47,350 bases of DNA from Aquamicrobium defluvii (GTDB taxonomy: Bacteria > Pseudomonadota > Alphaproteobacteria > Rhizobiales > Rhizobiaceae), in assembly GCF_004363725.1 (NCBI RefSeq), contig NZ_SNZF01000030.1, positions 1 to 47,350 on the forward strand, given 5' to 3'. A program made the position numbers and the translations under genes. The notes under the pieces are model-generated. The model did no database searches. It was not told the DNA's origin and saw only the letters and a program-made list of their open reading frames with translations. Positions 15,514 to 23,450 of the stretch are shown here, in pieces; position 1 is the first letter of the stretch; the number at the start of each line of letters is the position of its first letter.

Positions 15514-16406
15514 TCGGCAAACCTCGGATCGAAAGCGTCGCGCAGCCCCTGGCTTGCCACATTGATCGCAAGCACCAGCGCCAGGATGGCGAGACCGGGG
15601 AAGGTCGACACCCACCAGGCCTCCATGATAAATTCACGCCCGCCCGCAACCATTTCACCCCAGCTTGCCGTGGGCGGCTGCACACCGAGGCCAAGGAATG
15701 ACAGCGAAGCTTCCATGATGATCACATTGGCCATGCGCACGGTGGAGATCACGGTGACAGCAGACAGGATGTTGGGAAGAATTTCGCGCAACATGATGTG
15801 GCCGGACGAAGCGCCGACAGCACGCGCCGCCTCGACATATTCCTGCTCGCGCGCGGCCAGCGTCTCGCCCCGTACCACGCGACAGGGAATGACCCATTCC
15901 TTGTAGACAAGCGCCAGAACGATGTTGACCAGTCCCGGCCCCATCATCGCCATCAGGCCGATGGCGAAGATAAGATAGGGGAACCCGAGCAGAATATCGA
16001 CGATGCGGGAGATGACGACATCGACCCAGCCGCGCAGATAGCCTGCGGCGAGGCCGGCAAGTATGCCGATGACCGTCGCGAACAGAACAACCGCAGCGCC
16101 AATGAAGATGGAAATGCGCGAACCATAGATCAGCCGAGAGAGAATATCGCGTCCGAGCGCGTCGCAACCCAGAATATAGGCCCAGTCGCCGCCTTCCTTC
16201 CACACCGGCGGCTGCAACCGCCGGAACAGATCCGTATCATTGGGGTCGTGCGGTGCGATGATCGGTGCGATGATCGCCATCGCCACGAACAGCACCACAA
16301 CGGCACTCGCAAACAGTGCCGATTTATTGGCGCAGAAGACCCGGAGGTTCTGGCGCCAGATCGGCAACCCTGGGGCCCCTGCCGTCGAAGAAGCAATCAC
16401 GGTCAT
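15510..16406 (-). CDS. Oligopeptide-type ABC transporter, permease 2 (DppC-like)
   Basis: A 298-residue inner-membrane permease. It has an N-terminal helix (SALFASAVVVLFVAMAIIAP), the conserved HDPN..D loop, LGCDALGRDILSRLIYGSRIS, and the EAA loop EYVEAARAVGASSGHIMLREILPN that docks on the ATPase. The C-terminus has SFLGLGVQPPTASWGEM. About six membrane segments are visible. It forms a heterodimer with the DppB-like permease; the two genes overlap by 4 bp. Confidence 0.94.
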   Translation of the reverse strand: MTVIASSTAGAPGLPIWRQNLRVFCANKSALFASAVVVLFVAMAIIAPIIAPHDPNDTDLFRRLQPPVWKEGGDWAYILGCDALGRDILSRLIYGSRISIFIGAAVVLFATVIGILAGLAAGYLRGWVDVVISRIVDILLGFPYLIFAIGLMAMMGPGLVNIVLALVYKEWVIPCRVVRGETLAAREQEYVEAARAVGASSGHIMLREILPNILSAVTVISTVRMANVIIMEASLSFLGLGVQPPTASWGEMVAGGREFIMEAWWVSTFPGLAILALVLAINVASQGLRDAFDPRFAE

Positions 16407-17410
16407 AGCTTCACCCGCGGATTGAGCAGCGTGTAGAGAATGTCCGCGATGAAGTTCAGAAGCACATAGGTAACCGCGTAAAGCAGCACCGCGGCCTGAA
16501 CGAGCGGATAGTTCCGCACGAAAATACTTTCGACCACCAGCCGGCCAAGACCGGGCCAGCCAAAGATCGTCTCCACGATCATGTTTCCGCCTAGCAACGA
16601 ACCGGTCTCGATGGCCGCGACCGAGACTGTCGGAATCAGCGCATTCTTGAGCGCATGGCGGAAGAAGATGCGACGTGGCTTCAAGCCCTTTGCATTTGCG
16701 AATGTCACATAATCCTGCTGCAGCACCTCCAGCATTGAGGTGCGCGTAACCCGCATAAGTATCGCAGCCATCGGCAGCCCAAGGGTCACGGCCGGCAAGG
16801 CGATGTAGCGCAGGGTTTCCCCGAAGGCCGCGAAGTTCCGGTGCAGCAGCGTGTCGATCAGCATGAAGCCGGTAATGGGGTCCACTTCATGAGAGAACCC
16901 GATGCGGCCCGCGACCGGGAAAAGCTGCAGGTTCACCGCAAAGATCATGATCAGCAGAATTCCCAGCCAGAAACCCGGCATGGAAACACCAACCAGCGAA
17001 AACAGCGTCGCAATGCGATCGAATATCGTGTTTTTCCTGATCGCCGCCAGAACGCCCAGAGGTATCGACGTGACCAGCGCGACGATCAGCGCCACGAGGC
17101 TGAGCTCGATTGTGGCCGGCAGCCGTTCCCCAATGACTTCCGCAACGGGGCGGCGGTGATAGAAACTCGTCCCGAAATTTCCGGTCACGGCATCGGCAAG
17201 GAAGCTAGCGAAGCGCTGCAGAAGCGGCTGGTTGAGGCCCAGATCGCGGCGCAGCGTTTCAATCTGTTCCGGTGTAGCGGCGTGCTCTCCGATGATGAGA
17301 GCGACGGGATCTCCGGGGGTCATCGCCAGCATCATGAAGGCAATGAAGCTGACCCCGAGGAGCACAGGCGCCAGTTGAAGCAGGCGCTGGAAAAACTTGG
17401 CAGGATTCAT
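16403..17410 (-). CDS. Oligopeptide-type ABC transporter, permease 1 (DppB-like)
   Basis: A 335-residue inner-membrane permease with six predicted segments. Family marks are the N-terminal LLQLAPVLLGVSFIAFMML, GDPVALIIGE, LRRDLGLNQPLLQRF, GNFGTSF, and the EAA loop YVTFANAKGLKPRRIFFRHALKN, followed by ETIFGWPGLGRL. It starts 98 bp after the binding-protein gene and overlaps the DppC-like gene by 4 bp. Confidence 0.94.
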   Translation of the reverse strand: MNPAKFFQRLLQLAPVLLGVSFIAFMMLAMTPGDPVALIIGEHAATPEQIETLRRDLGLNQPLLQRFASFLADAVTGNFGTSFYHRRPVAEVIGERLPATIELSLVALIVALVTSIPLGVLAAIRKNTIFDRIATLFSLVGVSMPGFWLGILLIMIFAVNLQLFPVAGRIGFSHEVDPITGFMLIDTLLHRNFAAFGETLRYIALPAVTLGLPMAAILMRVTRTSMLEVLQQDYVTFANAKGLKPRRIFFRHALKNALIPTVSVAAIETGSLLGGNMIVETIFGWPGLGRLVVESIFVRNYPLVQAAVLLYAVTYVLLNFIADILYTLLNPRVKL

Positions 17411-17460
17411 CCTGGGCTTTCGGCTGCAAATCGAACGGATCGGAAGGGTGAATGGCAGAT

Positions 17461-17498
17461 CCGGTCGCCCCGCTCCGCGTCAGGAACGGCACGACCGG
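17461..17498 (-). repeat. Intercistronic inverted repeat between binding-protein and permease genes
   Basis: Perfect 7-bp arms CCGGTCG / CGACCGG are separated by 24 nt in the 98-bp gap after the solute-binding protein gene. Such hairpins often limit read-through so that the binding protein is made in excess over the permease. The loop is long, so this is weak evidence. Confidence 0.3.
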
Positions 17499-17508
17499 GC
17501 CATGCTGT

Positions 17509-19044
17509 CTACTTCAGGCAGACATCATGCAGCAGGATGCGGCTGTCGGCGGAAGGATGGAAACCCTCCACGCGCTTCGACACGCCGTAGATGTCACGCG
17601 GAACCCACAGATAGACATAGGGTTGGTCTGCAACGATCGTCATTTCCGCCCGATGATACATCTCGGCACGCTTGCCGGCGTCCATTTCGATGGCTGCCGC
17701 GGCCAGCAGCTTGTCCAGCTCCGGATTGGAGTATCCAGCCGAATTGCCGCGGTCGTTGGTCGCATGCGTCGGGGCGAAGATGTCGAACGGATCGAGCGAG
17801 CCGTTGCCCCAGCTCGAAAGCCACATGTCGCCGGACTTGGGGCCACCAGCCGTGCGCCACTTCTGGGTCAGCATGGTTGTTTCGCTGATCGCCACGGATG
17901 TGCGGAACCCCGCGCGGGTGAGCATCGAGGCTATAGCTTCCGCCATGTCGCGATAGGCGCCTTCGGCATCCAGGGTGATATCGATGCCGTCCGGATAGCC
18001 GGCTTCCGCCAGCAACGCCCTGGCCTTTTCGACATCGTACCCGACCTGCGGCAGTTCACTGGCGCCGAACGCGTCGGGCGAGAGGATGCCTTCGATGCGT
18101 GCAGCCGAACCGCCGAGGATCTTGTCGATCAGAAGGTCCTTGTTGACGGCATGCGCCGCAGCCTGGCGCACCCTTATGTCGTCGAAGATTTCGCCCTGCA
18201 TGTTCATGGCAAGGAAGAAGCTGCGCGTGCCGTTCACCTCCACCACATCGGCCACGCCGGAGGCCTGGATCTGACGGATCGAGGAATTGGGAAGCTCGTT
18301 GATGATATGAACGTCACCGGAAAGCAGGGCCGCAACGCGGGACGCGGTTTCGGGGATAGTGCGGAAAATGGCGCGGTCCACGCAAGCGCGCCCCACCGGC
18401 GGCACTTCAGGGGAACCGCCGAAATAGTCATCGAAACGATTCAGGATCAGCGCCTCGCCCCGGCGCCATTCGCCCAGACTGAACGGCCCGGATCCCATTG
18501 CCTGCGTTGCCATGCCCGCAGTGCCGTTCTTCTCTACAAATGCCTTGGAGACGATTTGCTGATTGGGCAACATCGCCGGCAGGATTGGCCAGGGTTCCGA
18601 AAGATTGAAACGAACCGTATTGGCATCGACCAGTTCCACGCCCGTCACCGGGCCCAACAATCCTTGTCGGGGCGATGTCTGACCATCACCCATCGCGCCT
18701 TCCTTCAAAATCCGCTCGAAGGTGAAGCGTACGTCCTCTGCCGTCAGATCGCTGCCGTCGTGAAACCTGATTCCCTTGCGTATCCTGAAGTCGTAAATGG
18801 TAGGAGAAACCTGCTCATAGCTTTCCGCGATTTCGGGCACCAGCTTCATGCTGGCATCGCGCGTGAGAAGGCCTTCATAGACATTGCGCAAAAGCGTTTC
18901 GGTTTCGCGGTTCCGGTGATTGGCCGGATCAAGCGTTTCGCCTTCCTTCGAAAAGCCGATAATAAGGTCCTGTGCAAATGTCGGCGAAATTGCGCTCCCA
19001 AGCGCGATCATCGATGCCAGCATCAGATGTTTAAAGGTTCCCAT
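17509..19044 (-). CDS. Periplasmic solute-binding protein of the oligopeptide family (DppA/OppA-like)
   Basis: A 511-residue SBP_bac_5 protein. The first 25 residues (MGTFKHLMLASMIALGSA...) form a type I signal peptide with likely cleavage after TFA. The mature part has EGETLDPANHRNRET, the family signature IYDFRIRKGIRFHDGSDLTAEDV, and VRQAAAHAVNKDLLI with YDVEKARALLAEAGYPDG. Many members bind peptides, but others bind opines, nickel or glycosides, so the ligand is open. It is the first gene of the importer operon. A sigma-54 promoter candidate lies 74-89 bp upstream of its start and an enhancer-like inverted repeat further upstream. Confidence 0.93.
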   Translation of the reverse strand: MGTFKHLMLASMIALGSAISPTFAQDLIIGFSKEGETLDPANHRNRETETLLRNVYEGLLTRDASMKLVPEIAESYEQVSPTIYDFRIRKGIRFHDGSDLTAEDVRFTFERILKEGAMGDGQTSPRQGLLGPVTGVELVDANTVRFNLSEPWPILPAMLPNQQIVSKAFVEKNGTAGMATQAMGSGPFSLGEWRRGEALILNRFDDYFGGSPEVPPVGRACVDRAIFRTIPETASRVAALLSGDVHIINELPNSSIRQIQASGVADVVEVNGTRSFFLAMNMQGEIFDDIRVRQAAAHAVNKDLLIDKILGGSAARIEGILSPDAFGASELPQVGYDVEKARALLAEAGYPDGIDITLDAEGAYRDMAEAIASMLTRAGFRTSVAISETTMLTQKWRTAGGPKSGDMWLSSWGNGSLDPFDIFAPTHATNDRGNSAGYSNPELDKLLAAAAIEMDAGKRAEMYHRAEMTIVADQPYVYLWVPRDIYGVSKRVEGFHPSADSRILLHDVCLK

Positions 19045-19117
19045 GGGCCACTCCCTCCGCAGCGTTTCCTGAATTTGAATTTTTTTCGGCTGTTATTGGT
19101 CTCTGCCCAGATTGATA

Positions 19118-19133
19118 AGCCGGTTCCATGCCA
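19118..19133 (-). promoter_or_regulatory. Candidate sigma-54 promoter of the ABC importer operon
   Basis: Read leftward the sequence is TGGCATGGAACCGGCT. It matches the -24/-12 pattern TGGCAC-N5-TTGCW at TGGCA, at the obligatory GC and at the final T, with the essential GG-N10-GC spacing. The predicted transcription start near 19107 leaves a 63-nt leader before ATG 19044. The -12 element is weaker than the consensus. Confidence 0.5.
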
Positions 19134-19206
19134 CATCCGAAAATGCCGCCCGAGAGCGCCAAACTGCGTTGAAGCGGCCGTTTTTGGGAGCGATCAAAGC
19201 TGTGCG

Positions 19207-19246
19207 TGCGTGAAATTTTCCCGCATGCATGGTAAAACTTCACGCA
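19207..19246. promoter_or_regulatory. Enhancer-like inverted repeat upstream of the importer promoter
   Basis: TGCGTGAA (19207-19214) and TTCACGCA (19239-19246) are perfect inverted copies. The similarity extends inward (TGCGTGAAATTTT against TGCGTGAAGTTTT on the other strand). It lies about 100-139 bp upstream of the predicted sigma-54 transcription start, the usual position for an enhancer-binding protein site. A related element occurs at 22498-22525. Confidence 0.55.
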
Positions 19247-19263
19247 TACAGTGATACATGCTT

Positions 19264-20568
19264 TCAGCCGTTTTGTCTCACGGAGACGCTCTCGATACCC
19301 AGCGCCGCACGATATTTGGCAACGGTGCGCCGGGCCAGCACAATGCCATCCTGGCGCAGCCGGGCAGCGAGGTCGCGATCACTGAGCGGATTTTCCGAAT
19401 CCTCGTGAGAAATAAGGTTCTTGAGGCGAGCCATTACAGCTTGCGGAGCGTGGCCGGCCTCCGGGGTGCCCGAAACCCCCTGAAGCGGCGGGCCGAAAAG
19501 GGCATCGAAGCTGTACATTGCCATGGGTGTCTGGATCAGGCGATGGCGCAACGCACGCCCCACTGTCGTCTCGTGCAAATCCAGTTCCTGCGCCAGCGCA
19601 CGGCGCGTCATCGGCCTGAGTGCAACAAGCCCGCCTTCCAGAAGCGCCGACTGGTTGGCGCAGAACCATTCGGCAATCCGCAGAAGCGTGCTTTCACGGA
19701 ACGCAACAACACCCCGCAGGGCAGACATCTCGGCTTCGGCCGATTTGTCGATGCTGCGCCATTCGCAACGCAAACGGGGATTGAGCGCCGCGCGCCACGC
19801 GCCATTCACCTTGCGCAGAATCACATCGGGCTCCGGCAGCGGCGCCTCATCGCCAAAGCGCAGGCCGGGCTTCGGGTCGAAACCGCGTATCTGCCTGAAC
19901 CGCCGCATCACCTCTTCCGCGGAAGTTCCTGCAATGGCGGCTATGCGATCCACCCTTCCTGAGGCAAGCAACGGCAGATTCTCCAGAACGGCTTCCATGA
20001 CCGGGTCCAGCAATTCCTGGTCGCGCGCCTGCAAGATCAGACATTCACTGAGATTGCGCGCGAACAGCCCGGCCGGCTCCATTTCCTGCAAGCGCGCCAG
20101 CACGCGGTCGTAATGGTCATTCGTCTTCCATGGCAGAAGCGCGCGCAAAGTTGCATCGTCGGTTTCAAGCCATCCGGTCGGGGCCAGATGACCTGCCAGA
20201 TCCAGCGCAAGCGACCTGTCGTCACGAGAAGAAAACAACAGGCCGATCTGCTCGAAGACATGGCCCTGCAAGCCATTGTTGCGGGCGACGGCCATTTCGC
20301 CGGCCAGCCCGTTACCTGCCGGCACCTCGCCCGGCCGCAGGGCTTTGCGGGCGGGAAACAGCCGCTCGATGCAATAGGCTTGCGACGGTCTCATCTCGAC
20401 ATCCGGGCGCGCGTCGAAAATCTGCATCAGGTGCGCTTCGAGGGCGAAGGCATCCAGCGTGACCAGTTCGATCTGGCCGCGCATTGCCGGCGTCATCGCC
20501 AGCCTGCGTTTCTGAACCTGCGCGAGGCCTGACTGAAGTGATGCCATATCGTCAAATCCACAGCTCAT
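19264..20568 (-). CDS. rpoN: RNA polymerase sigma-54 factor (extra RpoN paralogue)
   Basis: A 434-residue sigma-54. Region I is recognisable but divergent (LAQVQKRRLAMTPAMRGQIEL), region II is short, and the core- and DNA-binding region III is complete, with the helix-turn-helix ALAQELDLHETTVGRALRHR and the RpoN box ARRTVAKYR near the C-terminus. It is shorter than typical housekeeping RpoN (about 480-510). Its neighbours are not the usual rpoN partners (lptB upstream, hpf and ptsN downstream), so it is most likely a second copy serving a local regulon together with the activator at 11507-12484. The first ATG at 20568 is used; a second in-frame ATG at 20547 is also possible, and neither has a strong ribosome-binding site. 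Confidence 0.88.
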   Translation of the reverse strand: MSCGFDDMASLQSGLAQVQKRRLAMTPAMRGQIELVTLDAFALEAHLMQIFDARPDVEMRPSQAYCIERLFPARKALRPGEVPAGNGLAGEMAVARNNGLQGHVFEQIGLLFSSRDDRSLALDLAGHLAPTGWLETDDATLRALLPWKTNDHYDRVLARLQEMEPAGLFARNLSECLILQARDQELLDPVMEAVLENLPLLASGRVDRIAAIAGTSAEEVMRRFRQIRGFDPKPGLRFGDEAPLPEPDVILRKVNGAWRAALNPRLRCEWRSIDKSAEAEMSALRGVVAFRESTLLRIAEWFCANQSALLEGGLVALRPMTRRALAQELDLHETTVGRALRHRLIQTPMAMYSFDALFGPPLQGVSGTPEAGHAPQAVMARLKNLISHEDSENPLSDRDLAARLRQDGIVLARRTVAKYRAALGIESVSVRQNG

Positions 20569-20620
20569 TTCATCGAAGCAGGTTAGGCCGTCCTGTCAAC
20601 ACGGAAACCGGCATGGCAAA

Positions 20621-20651
20621 GGCCCGCACCCCTTACCGGGACATGCGGGCC
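20621..20651 (-). terminator. Hairpin between the DUF4387 and rpoN genes
   Basis: Perfect 8-bp arms GGCCCGCA / TGCGGGCC are separated by 15 nt, in the 111-bp gap between the DUF4387 stop and the rpoN start. There is no T-run leftward. It may reduce read-through from the AtuA/DUF4387 genes into rpoN rather than stop it. Confidence 0.35.
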
Positions 20652-20679
20652 AGCGCGTCATGCGGGCTGATATGTCAGG

Positions 20680-21021
20680 TCAGGCCGTAAGGTCGACCTC
20701 GACATCGAGGAACGGCGCATATTGCTGCGAGCCGAAGATATCGGGATCGCCTGCACATCCTGAGGGACGCGGCCTGAGGATCGTGAACTTGATCGCATAG
20801 GCCGGATCATACTCGACGAAATCCGTTATGCGGCCCTCATCGATGCTCAGGATATCCGCCACAGTCTTGCGTGTGAGCACCTGCGCGCGCTTAACCAGTT
20901 CGTAAGTTTCACTCTCGCGGAAGATGATGTCAAAAGTGATCTTGTCCGTGCCGGCATTTTTGGACCGGATCGTCTTGGCAAGCTCGGTCAGCTTTTTGAC
21001 GGTATTGCTCTTGGTATTCAT
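20680..21021 (-). CDS. DUF4387 protein, partner of the AtuA-like protein
   Basis: A 113-residue protein that I recognise as the DUF4387 family by KLTELAKTIRSKNAG, ITFDIIF, the central YELVK...V.DI segment, and EYDPAYAIKFTILRP followed by GDPDIFGSQQYAPFLDVEV. Family members are about 100-115 residues long and regularly follow DUF1446/AtuA genes, as here, where 9 bp separate the two. No signal peptide or membrane segment is visible. It is probably the small subunit of a complex with the AtuA-like protein. Its biochemical role is not established to my knowledge. Confidence 0.85.
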   Translation of the reverse strand: MNTKSNTVKKLTELAKTIRSKNAGTDKITFDIIFRESETYELVKRAQVLTRKTVADILSIDEGRITDFVEYDPAYAIKFTILRPRPSGCAGDPDIFGSQQYAPFLDVEVDLTA

Positions 21022-21030
21022 CTTGATGCC

Positions 21031-22389
21031 TCAGCCGATGATCGCGGAATGCGTCGGGAAAAGTTCCAGCGGGTCATCAACCGCCATGGTGTGGTTGAGT
21101 GTCCACCGATAGGCAGGCGTTGCCTGCAAAACCTCGTCGAGCGGGAAGGAAACGCCACCGGCAGAGCCTTTGACCTCGGGCAGACGGGCGTAGAACAGCT
21201 GGCGCGTTCCAGCCACAGTCACCTCTTCCGCCATCTCCCTGGTAGGGGCGACGCCCTGCACCATGATCGCAAGTTCATGCGCCGGCTTGTCCCGGTTGGG
21301 TTCCATGGGTCCCATCACGCCGTCCCGGCCATAGACCGTGTAGTGCAGTTCCCAGCCATCCTTGCCGAAACGCGCTTCAGTCTGGCCGCGCGCCCATTCA
21401 ATCACCTTGTCGATGTTGGCGATGGTGTAGGGATCGCGAATGCCTGCTATGCCCACATAACGCTCACCCACCTTGCCCGAGCCCTCCAGCTTGACGCGGA
21501 ATTCTTCGGCTGGAACGAACTTCATCCCCGAGACGCTGGTGGTGCGATCGTCAGCCTGCTCATAGCGACAGTCCGTCATATCCAGAAGGCCACCGGCCAC
21601 ATATTCGTGGAAGGGATTGGAGCGTTCATACATGGCATGTCCGGCGACCGACGCCACCGTGCAGCGCTGATAGGGAGCCATGGCGGTGACGAGCACCTTG
21701 TCACCCTCGATTGTGCCTTCGACGGTTTCCTTCGCACCATAAGGTTCGGCGCAGAAAGACGCGCATTCGAGCACCTTGCCAAGATAGTAGGCCTGCGCCT
21801 CACCATGCCCCTTGAACAGAGCCGCCGAAGCAAAGATCGCACTGTCGGAACAACGCCCGCCGATGATGACGTCGCACCCCTCTTCCAACAGCTTCAGGAA
21901 GGGATGAACGCCGGCCATGGCAACAATGCGGTCCGTCGCGTCAAGTTCGGATTCGGTCAGGTCGGAACGGGCATCCAGCCCCTTCACGGCGGAGCCGGAG
22001 CGAATCTTCCCGCGAACATATTCCTTGCTGACTTCGGAATAGAACCAGCCGAGCCTGAAGGGCGGCAGGTCGTGCTTTCCGGCCAGTCCGCGAATGATCT
22101 CGACATACATGTCGACCCGGGAGTTGGTACCCGTGTCTCCCGCGGATCCGATCAGCATCGGCACGCCAAGCTTGCGCGCAGCAAGCAGCATGTGTTCAAG
22201 GTCGTGCTCCTGCCATGCGCGCGGCGACGCGCAAACGTCGTGGCCGAGCGGAACGGGACCGATATCGTCGGACCCAGAGTCGGCAGCAATGAAGTCGGGT
22301 TTGCCGGCAACCCCAAGCTCGAAGCTTCCCGTCATCATCGGCGCAAAGCCGAGATGACCGTTTGGACAGATAATGCGGATACTGGACAT
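21031..22389 (-). CDS. AtuA-family protein (DUF1446)
   Basis: A 452-residue cytoplasmic protein of the acyclic-terpene-utilisation AtuA (DUF1446) family. Evidence is the N-terminal IRIICPNGHLGFAPM, the aspartate-rich PDFIAADSGSDDIGP, GSAGDTGTNSRVDMYVEII, IIGGRCSDSAIFA and PVAEP-type motifs near the end. The ATG at 22389 is chosen because it gives the family N-terminus and lies 23 bp from the predicted sigma-54 start; the frame is open upstream through the promoter, which is not expected to be translated. AtuA is required for citronellol/geranate catabolism in pseudomonads, but most members, especially those paired with DUF4387, have no assigned reaction. No other atu genes (geranyl-CoA carboxylase) are present, so terpene use is not supported here. 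Confidence 0.85.
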   Translation of the reverse strand: MSSIRIICPNGHLGFAPMMTGSFELGVAGKPDFIAADSGSDDIGPVPLGHDVCASPRAWQEHDLEHMLLAARKLGVPMLIGSAGDTGTNSRVDMYVEIIRGLAGKHDLPPFRLGWFYSEVSKEYVRGKIRSGSAVKGLDARSDLTESELDATDRIVAMAGVHPFLKLLEEGCDVIIGGRCSDSAIFASAALFKGHGEAQAYYLGKVLECASFCAEPYGAKETVEGTIEGDKVLVTAMAPYQRCTVASVAGHAMYERSNPFHEYVAGGLLDMTDCRYEQADDRTTSVSGMKFVPAEEFRVKLEGSGKVGERYVGIAGIRDPYTIANIDKVIEWARGQTEARFGKDGWELHYTVYGRDGVMGPMEPNRDKPAHELAIMVQGVAPTREMAEEVTVAGTRQLFYARLPEVKGSAGGVSFPLDEVLQATPAYRWTLNHTMAVDDPLELFPTHSAIIG

Positions 22390-22422
22390 GCAGGCCTCAA
22401 TCAGTTGGTCTGCAAACCATAA

Positions 22423-22438
22423 AGCTAGTTCTGTGCCA
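22423..22438 (-). promoter_or_regulatory. Candidate sigma-54 promoter of the AtuA-like gene
   Basis: Read leftward the sequence is TGGCACAGAACTAGCT. It has a perfect TGGCAC -24 element, the required GG-N10-GC spacing and a TAGCT -12 element. Transcription would begin near 22412, 23 bp before ATG 22389. This is the better of the two sigma-54 promoter candidates in the window. Confidence 0.65.
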
Positions 22439-22497
22439 TTCCGATTTGGCCGCCAATGCACGGTTCATGCAAGCTAAGCCGGCCACGGCCGACGACA

Positions 22498-22525
22498 TTC
22501 ACGCAAGAGCGTGCAATTTTCACGC
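22498..22525. promoter_or_regulatory. Enhancer-like repeats upstream of the AtuA-like gene
   Basis: The stretch holds TTCACGCA (22498-22505) and the palindrome GCGTG-CAATTTT-CACGC (22509-22525). The elements match the arms of the inverted repeat at 19207-19246, including the AATTTT core. It lies about 86-113 bp upstream of the predicted sigma-54 start of the AtuA-like gene. Confidence 0.55.
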
Positions 22526-22582
22526 AGCCACACCTTCACGGCTGCCACGAAGCCAGAGCGGCTGCGATGGACGAACCTGCCC

Positions 22583-22626
22583 AAAAAAAACCGCCAGCAT
22601 GAACTTCCGGAAGTTCACGCTGGCGG
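22583..22626 (-). terminator. Intrinsic terminator of the CoA-thioester catabolic operon
   Basis: Read leftward, a 16-bp stem with one mismatch (CCGCCAGC-TGAACTT arms, loop CCGG) is followed directly by eight T. It lies 33 bp beyond the stop of the CitE-like gene. This is the clearest rho-independent terminator in the window and separates the catabolic operon from the AtuA-like gene on the same strand. Confidence 0.9.
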
Positions 22627-22658
22627 GAACGGAAGGATGCGGAAAGACAGATGAAGCC

Positions 22659-23450
22659 TCAGCAAGAAGCGGCTGCGAGGATGGCGCGGGCGCGGCTGCG
22701 CACCGGTTCGTCGACCATCATACCATCTACCGCGGCAGCACCGTCGCCGGAGGCGAGCACGCGGCGCGCCCATTCGGTCTCTTCCGGGGTCGGAAGGAAA
22801 GCTTCGCGGACCGGGCCGGTCTGCCGCGGGTGAATGCACAGCTTTCCCGACATGCCAAGCTTGCGCGCATGGCGGGCATCATCGCGGGCCTGCTCCGGAC
22901 TGTCTATGCGCAGCGTCACCCCGTCAAGCGGCGGCGCGATCCCGGCAAGGCGGGAAGCCAGAACCAGCTCGCAGCGCGCAGGAAGCAACGCCTCCGCTTC
23001 GTGGGCACAGCCAATGTCGGCGCAGAAATCCACGGAACCTAATGCCAGCCGCGCCACCCCGCAGGCGGCGACAGCGCGCGCTCCGGCCAGCCCCCGCGCC
23101 GTTTCCACCAGCGCGATCAGCGGTGTCGCGCCAAGCTCCGCCGCGATCTCCGCAACCGTGCCGGCATCCTCGGCCTTGGGCAGGATCACACCTGCAAAGC
23201 CATGGCCGCGCACGGCTGAAAGATCGGCGTCGAACCACTGCGTGTTGACCGGATTGATGCGCACGAGAACCGGCATATGCGTGAAATGCGGGTTGATAAG
23301 GCTGCGCGCCGCATCCTTGTCCGCCAGCGCCACCGCATCTTCCAGGTCGAGGATGATGGCATCGGCGCCACTGCCGGCTGCCCTGGAATAGCGTTCAGGC
23401 CGGCTGGCCGGAACGAACAGCGGCGCGCAGATGGCGCCGACCGTCACCAT
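22659..23450 (-). CDS. CitE/HpcH-family CoA-ester lyase (citramalyl/malyl-CoA lyase-like)
   Basis: A 263-residue TIM-barrel enzyme of the HpcH/HpaI aldolase-CitE group. Motifs are APLFVPASRPERY at the start, AIILDLEDAV (Mg2+ acid pair), VRINPVNTQWFDADL, VILPKAEDA, LIALVETARGL, LALGSVDFCADIG and SGKLCIHPRQ. The length is that of stand-alone CitE-like lyases such as RipC/Ccl (citramalyl-CoA lyase), which split a hydroxyacyl-CoA into acetyl-CoA plus a 2-oxoacid. The ATG at 23450 overlaps the MaoC-like stop by 7 bp. It is the last gene before a strong terminator. Pairing with a MaoC/FAS1-type hydratase fits hydration of an enoyl-CoA diacid followed by cleavage. A malyl-CoA thioesterase role is the alternative. 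Confidence 0.83.
   Translation of the reverse strand: MVTVGAICAPLFVPASRPERYSRAAGSGADAIILDLEDAVALADKDAARSLINPHFTHMPVLVRINPVNTQWFDADLSAVRGHGFAGVILPKAEDAGTVAEIAAELGATPLIALVETARGLAGARAVAACGVARLALGSVDFCADIGCAHEAEALLPARCELVLASRLAGIAPPLDGVTLRIDSPEQARDDARHARKLGMSGKLCIHPRQTGPVREAFLPTPEETEWARRVLASGDGAAAVDGMMVDEPVRSRARAILAAASC

Noticed and set aside
21031..22389. Acyclic terpene (citronellol/geranate) utilisation from the AtuA family name
   Set aside because: None of the other atu or liu genes is present, and the gene is paired with DUF4387 under a sigma-54 promoter shared with an importer.
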